From the NCBI GenBank assembly GCA_030705695.1, contig JAUZPX010000065.1:1-10846 (forward strand): a stretch of DNA of 10,846 bases, written 5' to 3'. Made by a program: the position numbers and the translations under genes. The first letter of the stretch is position 1. Each line of letters begins with the position of its first letter. Below, piece after piece: positions 1 to 6,694 of this stretch. The DNA is from Bacillota bacterium (lineage in GTDB: Bacteria > Bacillota > Clostridia > Oscillospirales > Acutalibacteraceae). Below the pieces are notes generated by a model. It did not search any database and was not told the DNA's origin. It saw nothing but the letters and a program-made list of their open reading frames with translations.

Positions 1-98
1 ATTTGCAAGGCGATTTTTTGATGCGCAAGGCGATGGAAGATGGAATCCTGTTGGATTCCGACGAGAACAACACAGCGCAGTGGAAAATTGACCGCTAA
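1..98 (+). CDS. 3' end of a protein-coding gene, function not recognised (partial)
   Basis: An open frame enters from outside the window and ends at TAA 96-98, giving about 31 C-terminal residues (GDFLMRKAMEDGILLD near its start, ending AQWKIDR). The tail is acidic and polar with no recognisable motif. A second frame is also open over most of this stretch (stop at 89-91), so the reading frame is a judgement based on the more ordinary composition of the chosen one. The gene converges on the leftward gene that ends at 117, and I see no clear terminator in the 18 bases between them. Too little is present to assign a function. Confidence 0.45.
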   Translation, partial: LQGDFLMRKAMEDGILLDSDENNTAQWKIDR

Positions 99-116
99 GG
101 CTGTACAGTTTTTTGG

Positions 117-869
117 TTAATCGTCTATAATTTGCAAGACTATTTCTTCTTTCGCTTTTTTATAAGCTGCCTCAAATAAATCTATAAAGCTATCGGTTCT
201 TACGGTATTTCCACATTTCCATTTGCCGTTTGTTACATTTGCAAAGTCAATTCCGCTTTCCTCTGTCATGCTACGGATTTTTGACGACATCTCAGGCGGC
301 GATTTTTTTCTTTTTTCCAATGCAAGAGCCATATTCTTTTTTATGCCTGTTCTGTCGTATAGTTTCTTAAGAGATAGATGATATTGCTCCATCTTTTTCT
401 TAATATCACTACTACTAACTTGATATTTTAGTAAAAGCTCCGAAAAAGCTTTCGCGATTTTCTCGGTATTTTCATTAAGAGGAACAGTTTCGTTTAGCTT
501 TATCTCAAACGGAAGCTTACCTGTTTCATAGCGCAAGATAATAATATCAAGATTGCTTTCAATTTCATTTTTACAGGTTTCATTGGTTGAATTCTCTATT
601 TGCTCTTTAAGAGCCGAAACTCCAAACTGTATAAATTCCTTTGAAGCATCTTTAAGCGCTTTATCGAGCAGATAACCCATATAAATGCTTCTTTGTATGG
701 TATTGCAATCGGAATTAATATTAATTTCTGTATTTTGCTCTTCCAAAAACAAAGAAGTTTGTGAGCCCCATAACAAAGCATCCCCGCACAATGAAAATGC
801 GGGGTAGTCAGTACTTATAAAATTATTCAGTCGTTTAGCCAAGAGAAACCGACACAAAATTAACGCCAT
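117..869 (-). CDS. hypothetical protein, last gene of the GH25-TPM operon
   Basis: A 250-residue protein I do not recognise. Its ATG lies 2 nt after the stop of the upstream TPM lipoprotein gene, so translation is probably coupled; only a weak GGG-type ribosome binding site is seen in the end of that gene. There is no signal peptide or convincing membrane segment. Residues from about 64 onward are rich in charged, helix-favouring sequence (for example residues around LDKALKDASKEF and the Lys-rich KKKMEQYH and EKRKKSP stretches). The C-terminal third has a polar segment with GKWKCGN followed by an amphipathic helix ending LQIIDD. The first 60 residues look compositionally different, and an alternative start at Met64 (position 680) cannot be excluded, although it lacks a good ribosome binding site. 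Operon position suggests a link to the envelope functions upstream, but that is only context. Confidence 0.6.
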   Translation of the reverse strand: MALILCRFLLAKRLNNFISTDYPAFSLCGDALLWGSQTSLFLEEQNTEININSDCNTIQRSIYMGYLLDKALKDASKEFIQFGVSALKEQIENSTNETCKNEIESNLDIIILRYETGKLPFEIKLNETVPLNENTEKIAKAFSELLLKYQVSSSDIKKKMEQYHLSLKKLYDRTGIKKNMALALEKRKKSPPEMSSKIRSMTEESGIDFANVTNGKWKCGNTVRTDSFIDLFEAAYKKAKEEIVLQIIDD

Positions 870-871
870 CT

Positions 872-1399
872 TTATTTACCCGTTGCGGTTTTAGTCTCTT
901 TTAAAAATTGATTGCAAGCATTGTAGTAATCTTTTTTTTGCAAATATGGCTTTGTAGCAGACTTGATTTTTGATAATACTTTTGAAGTATACAATTTTGA
1001 TGCCGTTCCGGTTGCATAAACCGAGCATGTCTTTGTTTTGGTATCAACAATAAAGATCGCTTCATTCTTACTAAGATTTTTTTGTTTAATCATTGCTTTA
1101 GCATAATCGTTAAAGGTTCTTCCTCCAAGTGTTGTAACAACTATTTTTAAATTAAATTTTGTCAGCTTCTCGCAGAAGATGATTTTATTGTCAAGGACTA
1201 TTTGTTTCGTTTTATCCATTGTACTGGCAAAATCATATACATTATTTACTTGTGTTGATTTTGTATGATAATTTAATTTTGAACTAGTTGTTGGAACAAT
1301 TGAAGAAGTTGTCTTGGAACTATCTTTCTTAACATTACAAGATGTAAATATAACAGCTATAGTTGCAAATGCAAGTATAACGGCAATCGCTCTTTTCAT
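872..1399 (-). CDS. TPM-domain lipoprotein
   Basis: Predicted exported lipoprotein of 175 residues. The ATG at 1399 is preferred over an in-frame ATG at 1426 because GGAGGG sits 5 nt upstream of it and the resulting N-terminus is a textbook signal peptide: MKR, a hydrophobic stretch, then a lipobox-like FTSC with the lipidated Cys at about residue 21. A Ser/Thr/Lys-rich linker follows. The rest resembles the TPM domain (TLP18.3/Psb32/MOLO-1 type): VYDFASTMD at the domain start, a beta strand KIVVTTLGG, FNDYAKAM, NEAIFIVDT and a C-terminal YYNACNQFL helix. TPM proteins are extracytoplasmic; some are phosphatases or assembly factors, but the activity here is unknown. It lies 41 nt downstream of the GH25 gene and 2 nt upstream of the next ORF, so all three are probably co-transcribed. 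The domain call is by pattern recognition only. Confidence 0.75.
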   Translation of the reverse strand: MKRAIAVILAFATIAVIFTSCNVKKDSSKTTSSIVPTTSSKLNYHTKSTQVNNVYDFASTMDKTKQIVLDNKIIFCEKLTKFNLKIVVTTLGGRTFNDYAKAMIKQKNLSKNEAIFIVDTKTKTCSVYATGTASKLYTSKVLSKIKSATKPYLQKKDYYNACNQFLKETKTATGK

Positions 1400-1440
1400 T
1401 TTAACCCTCCAAATTTTATACGTCACTCTAAAATAAGTTT

Positions 1441-2421
1441 TTATTTCTTCTTACTGTAATCCACCATGCTAATATCTAAATCAACATTACCCTGAATGCC
1501 GTCTACTTTCGCCGTACTTGAATATTGCCACATCGCAAAATCATAGTAAAAAGATGGCGTTTTATCATATTCGGCAATCCACAATGGTAAATCTGTTACC
1601 TGACTTAAGTCATATTTCAAAACAGCTAATTTGGTGGATAAGTATATTATAGGCTTATATCCTGATGCTTTAATAGTATTACAAAAAGTTTTTGCAATAT
1701 CGGTAAGTCCTTGCGGCGCAACATTATCGGTACGTGCCGTTTCATTTGCAATAATTTCCCAATCTAACGCTACAGGATATATTATATTATAATTTTTAAT
1801 TGAGTCAAGTACAAAATTTGCTTCCTCTTTTGCTTCATCGGCAGAAACTGCTTGGCTCAAAAAATAAATCCCGACTTTTAGTCCAACTTTTTCAGCTGCT
1901 TCAATGTTCTTTTTGAAATTTTTATCCTCGTAAATTTGCCCATTGCCGTATCCTCTTCCTCCAACACGGATCATTGCAAATTGTATCCCCTGCGCTTTGA
2001 TTTTGTTCCAATCAATATCGCCCTGATACTCCGAAACATCAATCCCAAGAACAGATTTCTGCTTTCCGTTTTCTTTATATGTCATAAAATTTTTGCTATC
2101 CAATGAAAACCCTGACGGGTTATAACTGTTTACAGGCACATTTTTTAAAGCAGGATACCAAATTGTGCCGTAAAAATCATCTTTTAAAATGATTTTTCCA
2201 CCCGAAAGTGCAGGCTCTGTACCCAAATTATTCGCCTGATCTGACGTTTGCATTATGGTTTGTACCTTGCTTCCGCCAAATACAAACTGAATTGCAATTA
2301 TCACAAAACAAACGGTAAGGCAAAACATAAAAATATCAAGTAGGAAAAAATAAAAAGCGTATTTCCCTCCGCTTGTGGATTCAACAAAGCTTTGATGGTT
2401 TGTCCGTTTTTGGAAGAACAT
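1441..2421 (-). CDS. membrane-anchored GH25 family muramidase (lysozyme)
   Basis: Predicted peptidoglycan hydrolase cleaving the MurNAc-GlcNAc beta-1,4 bond. It has 326 residues: a short cytoplasmic N-terminus, one membrane segment at about residues 21-48 (YAFYFFLLDIFMFCLTVCFV and on), a linker to about 120, then a GH25 barrel. GH25 hallmarks are visible: GIDVSEYQGDIDW (Asp128) at the first strand, FAMIRVGGRGYG, GIYFLSQAVS, and VALDWEI with the catalytic Asp220/Glu222 pair, then PIIYLS, LWIAEYD and MWQYSS near the C-terminus. No signal-peptidase site is evident, so the enzyme probably stays tethered with its domain outside. The ATG at 2421 has AAAGGA about 9 nt upstream and an extended -10 promoter 35-40 nt upstream. 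It heads an operon with a TPM lipoprotein and an unknown protein. A separately encoded 37-residue membrane peptide precedes it. Confidence 0.93.
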   Translation of the reverse strand: MFFQKRTNHQSFVESTSGGKYAFYFFLLDIFMFCLTVCFVIIAIQFVFGGSKVQTIMQTSDQANNLGTEPALSGGKIILKDDFYGTIWYPALKNVPVNSYNPSGFSLDSKNFMTYKENGKQKSVLGIDVSEYQGDIDWNKIKAQGIQFAMIRVGGRGYGNGQIYEDKNFKKNIEAAEKVGLKVGIYFLSQAVSADEAKEEANFVLDSIKNYNIIYPVALDWEIIANETARTDNVAPQGLTDIAKTFCNTIKASGYKPIIYLSTKLAVLKYDLSQVTDLPLWIAEYDKTPSFYYDFAMWQYSSTAKVDGIQGNVDLDISMVDYSKKK

Positions 2422-2455
2422 TTAAGCAGTCCTTTCGACAGAAAATTACATATGT

Positions 2456-2461
2456 ATTATA
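2456..2461 (-). promoter_or_regulatory. extended -10 promoter of the GH25 operon
   Basis: On the minus strand TGTTATAAT is present: a consensus -10 TATAAT preceded by TGn. No good -35 hexamer is seen at 17 nt, which fits an extended -10 promoter. The start point would be near 2449, leaving a leader of about 28 nt before the GH25 ATG. Confidence 0.65.
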
Positions 2462-2477
2462 ACACAGATTTTTCAAT

Positions 2478-2591
2478 TCAGTGAAACAAACAACCAACAA
2501 TTTGCAAAAAAAGTATGAACGTAAGAATTGCCGAAGCTGCACACCCTGAAATAAGCAACAATTTCTTTCTTGTTAATATAAAAATCCTCAT
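2478..2591 (-). CDS. small single-pass membrane peptide (37 aa), hypothetical
   Basis: A minus-strand ORF runs from ATG at 2591 to TGA at 2478-2480, encoding 37 residues that begin MRIFILTRKKLLLISG and end IVGCLFH. A GAGGG ribosome binding site stands 6 nt before the ATG. The product is a short basic N-terminus (RKK) followed by one continuous hydrophobic helix of about 24 residues, giving a predicted single membrane span. The N-terminus resembles that of exported cell-wall enzymes of Clostridia, but no remnant of a larger protein follows the stop: the next 57 nt hold the GH25 promoter. It could be a genuine small membrane protein or the decayed stub of a larger gene. No upstream promoter could be fixed with confidence in the AT-rich DNA to its right. 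Confidence 0.45.
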   Translation of the reverse strand: MRIFILTRKKLLLISGCAASAILTFILFLQIVGCLFH

Positions 2592-2710
2592 AATATACCC
2601 TCACATATATCAAATAATATTTTTTAATATATATGCAAGTTACCCTGCTTATAGAATTTTCATTAGCATTTCATTTTGCTCATATCTTGCGTTATCTTAG
2701 CGATTATGAC

Positions 2711-2739
2711 TTGCAATTCAGGGCAAAATATTGTATAAT
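2711..2739 (+). promoter_or_regulatory. promoter of the SRP RNA gene
   Basis: TTGCAA (2711-2716) and a perfect TATAAT (2734-2739) are separated by exactly 17 bp, predicting a start near 2746. The transcript would begin at a 7-bp hairpin (GCAACAA/TTGTTGC, 2747-2764) and then enter the SRP RNA. The same promoter may feed dnaX-ebfC-recR by readthrough, since no separate promoter for dnaX is evident. Confidence 0.8.
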
Positions 2740-2793
2740 GGCATTCGCAACAATAACTTGTTGCATTTCTTTCAAACGCAAGCCAGAAAGTCG

Positions 2794-2927
2794 GCGTTTG
2801 TATATGCGAGCGGCAGGCCCTGTACGATTGGGTACTGCGAACCATGTCAGGCGGGGAACCGAGCAGCATTAAGCAGCTTCCCCGATGCGATACAGCAAGT
2901 CTGACGCTCACATATGCAAACAAACGC
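2794..2927 (+). ncRNA. ffs: signal recognition particle RNA (4.5S/scRNA)
   Basis: This is the RNA scaffold of the signal recognition particle, which binds Ffh (SRP54) and targets membrane proteins. The conserved domain IV is readable: ATGTCAGG, stem CGG, tetraloop GGAA (2855-2858), stem CCG, then AGCAGCAT. The rest folds as one rod: CTGC 2835-2838 with GCAG 2873-2876, ATTGGG 2827-2832 with CCCGAT 2881-2886, CTGTA 2820-2824 with TACAG 2891-2895, GAGCG 2808-2812 with CGCTC 2905-2909, ATATG 2802-2806 with CATAT 2911-2915, and GCGTTTGT 2794-2801 with ACAAACGC 2920-2927. The ends given are those of the continuous helix. Pairing of AAACGCAAG 2774-2782 with CTTGCGTTT 2955-2963 and a promoter-proximal hairpin suggest the full transcript is about 220 nt (roughly 2746-2968). 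Location directly before dnaX is the usual Firmicute arrangement. Confidence 0.93.
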
Positions 2928-2985
2928 TTATCCGTGTTGTTATATACGGTCTGTCTTGCGTTTTCTTTAAAAATGAGGTGAACAT

Positions 2986-4653
2986 ATGTATAGAGTTTTG
3001 TACCGAAAATATCGTCCTCAGACTTTGTCTGATGTAACAGGTCAGCCTCAAGTAACAATTACACTGAAAAATGAACTGAAAAACGGACGTATAAATCATG
3101 CCTATTTGTTCACCGGCTCACGAGGCACGGGGAAAACCTCCTGTGCAAAAATTCTAGCAAAAGCCGTAAACTGCTTAAATTCTATCGACGGTGACCCATG
3201 CGGTATTTGTGAAAGCTGCAAAGGAATCGATAGCGGCAATATTCTTGACGTAGTAGAAATTGATGCCGCAAGCAACAACGGTGTTGATAATATCCGTGAG
3301 CTTCGTGAGGAAGCGGTTTTTGCTCCTACAAAAGCAAAGTTTAGGGTTTATATAATTGATGAAGTTCACATGCTGTCGCAAGGAGCATTCAATGCTTTAT
3401 TAAAAACGCTTGAAGAACCGCCTGCTCATGTCATATTTATTTTGGCAACCACTGAAGTTCATAAGCTGCCAGAAACGATTTTGTCTCGTTGCCAGCGTTT
3501 TGATTTTCATCGTATTGCGCCAAACGACATTGCCGACAGGCTTCGTTTTGTTGCAAAAGAAGAAAACATAACCGCTACAGATGAAGCCTTGCTCATGATT
3601 GCTTCTATTGCTGACGGCGGAATGCGTGATGCACTTTCTTTATTTGACCGCTGTATCGGAATTGATAATAACGTCACTGTCGATATTGTAACAAAAGCTG
3701 CCGGATTAGCTGGAAACGAATCAATTTTTGCGCTTAGTAAAGCGATTTTTGAAAAAGATGTACAAGCCGCCCTGGCTATTATAGATACTCTTTACGGCGA
3801 ATCTAAAAATATGCTCCGTTTAAGTGAAGAGCTTGTAAGTTTTTTCCGTAATTTTTTACTTATTAAGACTGTTAAAAATCCTCAGGACTTCTTTGTTATG
3901 TCGGAAGCCGATTTACAAAAAGCTAAAGAAATCGTAACGAATATCTCGTTATCTGAGATTATTTATTGCATGGATACGCTTCTTTCCTCTGCGGAACGCA
4001 TGAGCAAAGGTTCAAACGCCCGTATAGAAATTGAGGTTTCCGTATTTAAACTTTGCAGCCCCGAGGCTTCAAATAATACCGAGGCAATCCTAAGCCGAAT
4101 TTCCGCTTTAGAAAGAGCTTTTCGCAGTGGGAATATTCCCAATATTTCAGAGAACGAGCAGGATTTTGAAAATCAGCAAGAAAGCAACGTAAATGAAGAA
4201 ATAGCAAACATCTCAAAAAAGCATTCTTCAAAAGCTAAAAATATCTCCCCTACAACTGATACTCAAACAGTAATGGAACAAGAAAAAATCTTGGTACCAA
4301 CAACCGTTGATTTGGACGAATTAAGAAAATCCGCCAAGCCAATGGCACAGTGGCACGAGGTTTTGGAAATCCTCAAGCGATATTCAAAGACAATTTCCGC
4401 TTCCTTTGAAGGAACAACCGCGTACATAAGCGGAGATTATCTGCTTATCGACGCACAAAATGAAATCCCATTCAAGCTGTTAAGACAGTCGGCTCAGCGT
4501 GATAAAATGCGTTTGGCAATCAAGGAAGTTACAGGCCGAAACTACAAACTCGGCCCTTACAGCAAGCCAGAAGAAGCGCAAAATAACACTGACCCACTAA
4601 ATGATTTTACTGCCGGGCTGAAAGAGCTTGGTATTGATGTAATAACAGATTAA
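2986..4653 (+). CDS. dnaX: DNA polymerase III subunits tau/gamma (clamp-loader ATPase)
   Basis: ATPase of the replicative clamp loader, which loads the beta clamp and, in the tau form, links to the polymerase. It has 555 residues. The AAA+ module is complete: Walker A GSRGTGKT (44-51), a zinc-binding Cys set C63, C72, C75, C78, Walker B IIDEVHML (123-130), sensor 1 LATTE (153-157), the arginine finger in SRCQRF (Arg168) and sensor 2 GGMRDALS. Domain III follows to about 365, then a low-complexity Asn/Glu/Lys linker (about 375-430), then a C-terminal domain from about 436 (QWHEVLEILK, YISGDYLLI) of the tau type. The ATG has GAGGTG 5 nt upstream. A slippery A AAA AAG in phase at 4215-4221 could yield a 417-residue gamma form. 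It is followed 25 nt later by ebfC. Confidence 0.97.
   Translation: MYRVLYRKYRPQTLSDVTGQPQVTITLKNELKNGRINHAYLFTGSRGTGKTSCAKILAKAVNCLNSIDGDPCGICESCKGIDSGNILDVVEIDAASNNGVDNIRELREEAVFAPTKAKFRVYIIDEVHMLSQGAFNALLKTLEEPPAHVIFILATTEVHKLPETILSRCQRFDFHRIAPNDIADRLRFVAKEENITATDEALLMIASIADGGMRDALSLFDRCIGIDNNVTVDIVTKAAGLAGNESIFALSKAIFEKDVQAALAIIDTLYGESKNMLRLSEELVSFFRNFLLIKTVKNPQDFFVMSEADLQKAKEIVTNISLSEIIYCMDTLLSSAERMSKGSNARIEIEVSVFKLCSPEASNNTEAILSRISALERAFRSGNIPNISENEQDFENQQESNVNEEIANISKKHSSKAKNISPTTDTQTVMEQEKILVPTTVDLDELRKSAKPMAQWHEVLEILKRYSKTISASFEGTTAYISGDYLLIDAQNEIPFKLLRQSAQRDKMRLAIKEVTGRNYKLGPYSKPEEAQNNTDPLNDFTAGLKELGIDVITD
4215..4238 (+). promoter_or_regulatory. candidate programmed -1 frameshift site producing gamma from dnaX
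   Basis: The heptamer A AAA AAG at 4215-4221 sits in the X XXY YYZ phase of the dnaX frame (TCA AAA AAG, codons 410-412). After a -1 slip the ribosome would read Ala-Phe-Phe-Lys-Ser and stop at TAA 4236-4238, giving a 417-residue product ending in the linker after domain III. E. coli dnaX uses the identical heptamer at the equivalent place. No strong downstream stem-loop or upstream Shine-Dalgarno-like stimulator is obvious here, so efficiency is uncertain. Confidence 0.5.
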
Positions 4654-4678
4654 TCTAAGACTAAAGGAGAAAATAAAA

Positions 4679-5029
4679 ATGAAAGCAAGATTACCGCAAG
4701 GATTCGGCGGAGGCCAGACAAACAACCTCCAGCAAATCGCCAAACAAGCACAAAAAATGCAGGAGCAAATGGATGAAACCACAAAGGCTCTGGAAGAAAC
4801 CGAATATTCAGCAACATCGGGCGGCGGCGCTGTTAGCGTAACCGTTACAGGTAAAATGGAAATTAAGAATCTTACGATTTCCCCTGAGGTTGTTGATCCT
4901 GAAGATGTTGAAATGCTGGCTGATTTGGTAATTGCTGCGGCTAATCAGGCACTTAAAGCCGCCGGAGAAGATAAAGAAGACAAAATGGGACAAATTTCAG
5001 GCGGTTTAAACTTACCGGGTCTGTTTTAA
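4679..5029 (+). CDS. ebfC: YbaB/EbfC family nucleoid-associated protein
   Basis: Small DNA-binding protein of the YbaB/EbfC family (YaaK in Bacillus), 116 residues, close to the family's usual size. These proteins form tweezer-shaped dimers that coat DNA. The sequence shows a basic N-terminus followed by a Gly-rich stretch (FGGGQTNN), a long first helix (residues about 16-42, AKQAQKMQEQMDETTKALEE), the conserved SGGGAVSVTVTGKMEIKNL core strands, ISPEVVDPEDVEMLADLVIAA and a C-terminal Gly-rich tail. AAAGGAG lies 8-9 nt before the ATG. It sits between dnaX and recR, as in most Firmicutes and in many proteobacteria, and is separated from recR by 2 nt, so the three form one operon. The role in recombination or repair is inferred in the family from this conserved linkage. 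Confidence 0.95.
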   Translation: MKARLPQGFGGGQTNNLQQIAKQAQKMQEQMDETTKALEETEYSATSGGGAVSVTVTGKMEIKNLTISPEVVDPEDVEMLADLVIAAANQALKAAGEDKEDKMGQISGGLNLPGLF

Positions 5030-5031
5030 TT

Positions 5032-5634
5032 ATGGCAACTTACAATGCGGCTCCGCTGCAAAAGCTTATTGAATATTTTGAACGTTTGCCAGGTATTGGC
5101 TCAAAAACAGCTCAACGTCTAGCTTACTACGTATTAAATCTGCCGGTATCTGAGGCAAAGGCATTTGCCAATGCAATAATTGATGCGAAAGAGAAAATAC
5201 ACTATTGTAAAGTATGCTGTAACTTCACTGATGACGAGCTTTGCCCTATCTGTAAAAGTACGGCTAGAGATTCCTCCGTTATTTGTGTCGTTGAAGACCC
5301 TCGTGATGTAGCGGCATTTGAGCGCACACAGGAATATAATGGGCTTTATCATGTTTTGCACGGTACGATTTCACCGCTTAACGGTGTCGGCCCAAACGAA
5401 ATTTATATTAAGGAATTGCTGGAACGCATAAAAGATGACAATATTAAAGAAGTCATAATGTCGACCAATCCAACGGTCGAGGGTGAAGCAACTGCTATTT
5501 ATATTTCAAGGCTTTTAAAGCCTATGTGTATCAAAGTTACAAGGCTTGCATATGGAATTCCTGTGGGCGGCGACTTGGAATATGCTGATGAAGTCACTTT
5601 GGCACGTGCCCTTGAAGGCCGAAGTGAAATATAA
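5032..5634 (+). CDS. recR: recombination mediator protein RecR
   Basis: RecR acts with RecO and RecF to load RecA on SSB-coated single-stranded DNA at gaps. It has 200 residues, the standard length. In order: an N-terminal helix-hairpin-helix LPGIGSKTAQRLAYY (19-33), a four-Cys zinc finger C59-x2-C62-x8-C71-x2-C74, and a Toprim domain beginning VICVVEDPRD (83-92, with the conserved Glu88) and continuing through STNPTVEGEATAIYI and the C-terminal RLAYGIPVGGDLEYADEVTL, the RecR signature end. The start is ATG 2 nt after the ebfC stop with no strong ribosome binding site, pointing to translational coupling. A strong bidirectional terminator lies about 55 nt downstream. Confidence 0.97.
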   Translation: MATYNAAPLQKLIEYFERLPGIGSKTAQRLAYYVLNLPVSEAKAFANAIIDAKEKIHYCKVCCNFTDDELCPICKSTARDSSVICVVEDPRDVAAFERTQEYNGLYHVLHGTISPLNGVGPNEIYIKELLERIKDDNIKEVIMSTNPTVEGEATAIYISRLLKPMCIKVTRLAYGIPVGGDLEYADEVTLARALEGRSEI

Positions 5635-5690
5635 ACTTTATTATTGTTACAAGATTAATTTTGCAATTAAACTAAAATTCTTAAATTGAA

Positions 5691-5721
5691 AATCGGGAAT
5701 CTTAATGATTCCCGATTTTTT
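5691..5721. terminator. bidirectional intrinsic terminator between recR and pgeF
   Basis: A perfect 11-bp stem, AATCGGGAATC (5691-5701) with GATTCCCGATT (5707-5717), has a 5-nt loop and runs into T6 on the plus strand. On the minus strand the stem is followed by TTTTCAATTT. It therefore serves both convergent genes; the pgeF stop codon overlaps the plus-strand T-tract. Confidence 0.92.
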
Positions 5722-6547
5722 AACGTATCGCCATCATTGCACACATTCCGCCACGTTTTCCCCCTGTTGCTCTGTGTGAAAACAAAAGCTCGCTGTTGCA
5801 TTTTGTACAAATATCCGATAGCGTGATATTTTCATTCAAAACGCCTGCCGAAAGTAATACCGCTTTGTTGATGCTTAAAAGATCAGCCATGTATTTCCCG
5901 TTATCTTTTGGGATTATAAACTGCGTGACGTAAATGTCGGGCATTGACTTAAATTCCTGATAGCAGCTTTCATCAATCTCATAACAGCACTGCATTATTA
6001 CCGGACCGATAGCGGCTACAATATCCTTTGGGTCGCTTCCGTATTGCATTTGCATGCTTTTTACTACTTCTTTTGCAATCATTCCTACTGTGCCTCGCCA
6101 CCCAGCATGAGCAAGCCCTATTGCTTTCTTAATTGGATCAACAAAAAAAACAGGAGTACAGTCAGCATAATAAGTTACTAAAGTAACATTAGGTTCATTT
6201 GTGATAAGTGCATCAACGCTCTCCATATCACTCTCTTTCCAGATACCGATTCCATGTTCTTTTGCTGTAACGTGGCGCACAACGGTGTTGTGATCCTGAG
6301 CTGAAGCAACTAAGGTATTAAAATCAAATCCCGCTGCCGCTGTAAACAGCTTATAATTTTGCAAAACGTTTGCATCAGGATCTCCTCGGCGAAAGCTTAA
6401 GTTCATTGTACTGAATTCACCAGTGCTCACGCCTCCCAATCGTGTTGAAAACGCATGATTCAGCCATGAAAACTTTTCAAGAGCAGGATATTTCAGAAAC
6501 CCCACGCTGTCTTTTGTATATAATTCCATAGTTTTACTTGAAAACAA
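5720..6547 (-). CDS. pgeF: peptidoglycan editing factor PgeF (YfiH/DUF152 family)
   Basis: Member of the YfiH/laccase-domain family. Proteins of this family carry multicopper-oxidase-like annotation but have purine nucleoside phosphorylase/adenosine deaminase activity, and PgeF is implicated in keeping incorrect amino acids out of peptidoglycan precursors. Family landmarks are present: NHAFSTRLGGVS, the QDHNTVV segment (metal His), YADCTPVFFVDP (metal Cys) and GLAHAGWRGTVGMI (metal His), then a C-terminal CTKCNSELLFSHR and GKRGGMCAMMA. Counted from the TTG start the three metal ligands are about His87, Cys131 and His148. The longest frame begins at GTG 6556, but that codon lies inside the GAGGTG ribosome binding site; TTG at 6547, 6 nt downstream of GAGGTG, is the better start and gives 275 residues. 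The gene stands alone, with a promoter at 6578-6606 and a terminator at its end. Confidence 0.94.
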   Translation of the reverse strand: MFSSKTMELYTKDSVGFLKYPALEKFSWLNHAFSTRLGGVSTGEFSTMNLSFRRGDPDANVLQNYKLFTAAAGFDFNTLVASAQDHNTVVRHVTAKEHGIGIWKESDMESVDALITNEPNVTLVTYYADCTPVFFVDPIKKAIGLAHAGWRGTVGMIAKEVVKSMQMQYGSDPKDIVAAIGPVIMQCCYEIDESCYQEFKSMPDIYVTQFIIPKDNGKYMADLLSINKAVLLSAGVLNENITLSDICTKCNSELLFSHRATGGKRGGMCAMMAIR

Positions 6548-6577
6548 ATATTTCACCTCAAAACTCTTATTGAAAGT

Positions 6578-6606
6578 ATTATAATATATTTTCTAAAAAT
6601 ATTAAA
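6578..6606 (-). promoter_or_regulatory. probable promoter of pgeF
   Basis: On the minus strand a consensus -10 TATAAT (6578-6583) is preceded at 17 nt by TTTAAT (6601-6606), a weak -35. The predicted start near 6571 leaves about 24 nt before the TTG start codon. It is divergent from the promoter at 6615-6643, with only 8 bp between the two -35 elements, so the two units could influence each other. Confidence 0.55.
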
Positions 6607-6614
6607 TATTAAAA

Positions 6615-6643
6615 TTGAATTCGCAGCAAATCAATGTTATAAT
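6615..6643 (+). promoter_or_regulatory. promoter of the small four-Cys protein gene
   Basis: TTGAAT (6615-6620), a 17-bp spacer and TATAAT (6638-6643), with TG at 6635-6636 making an extended -10. The start would be near 6650, about 45 nt before the ATG at 6695. Confidence 0.75.
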
Positions 6644-6694
6644 TTTGTTATATCCGATTGCGACTATAAAGTTTATTCTAAGGAGATTTGTTTC

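Noticed and set aside
5..34. 10-bp direct repeat GCAAGGCGAT (5-14 and 25-34)
   Set aside because: Two copies 20 bp apart inside a partial gene, out of frame with each other; probably chance.
99..116. CTGTACAG followed by T6 as a terminator
   Set aside because: The palindrome has no loop and only four possible pairs, so it cannot form a stable hairpin.
2515..2872. Plus-strand open frames before and across the SRP RNA
   Set aside because: They lack ribosome binding sites, read as low-complexity hydrophobic sequence, and run over the SRP promoter and RNA.
2663..3058. 131-codon minus-strand open frame
   Set aside because: It is the antisense of the SRP RNA and the dnaX start, with no coding signature.
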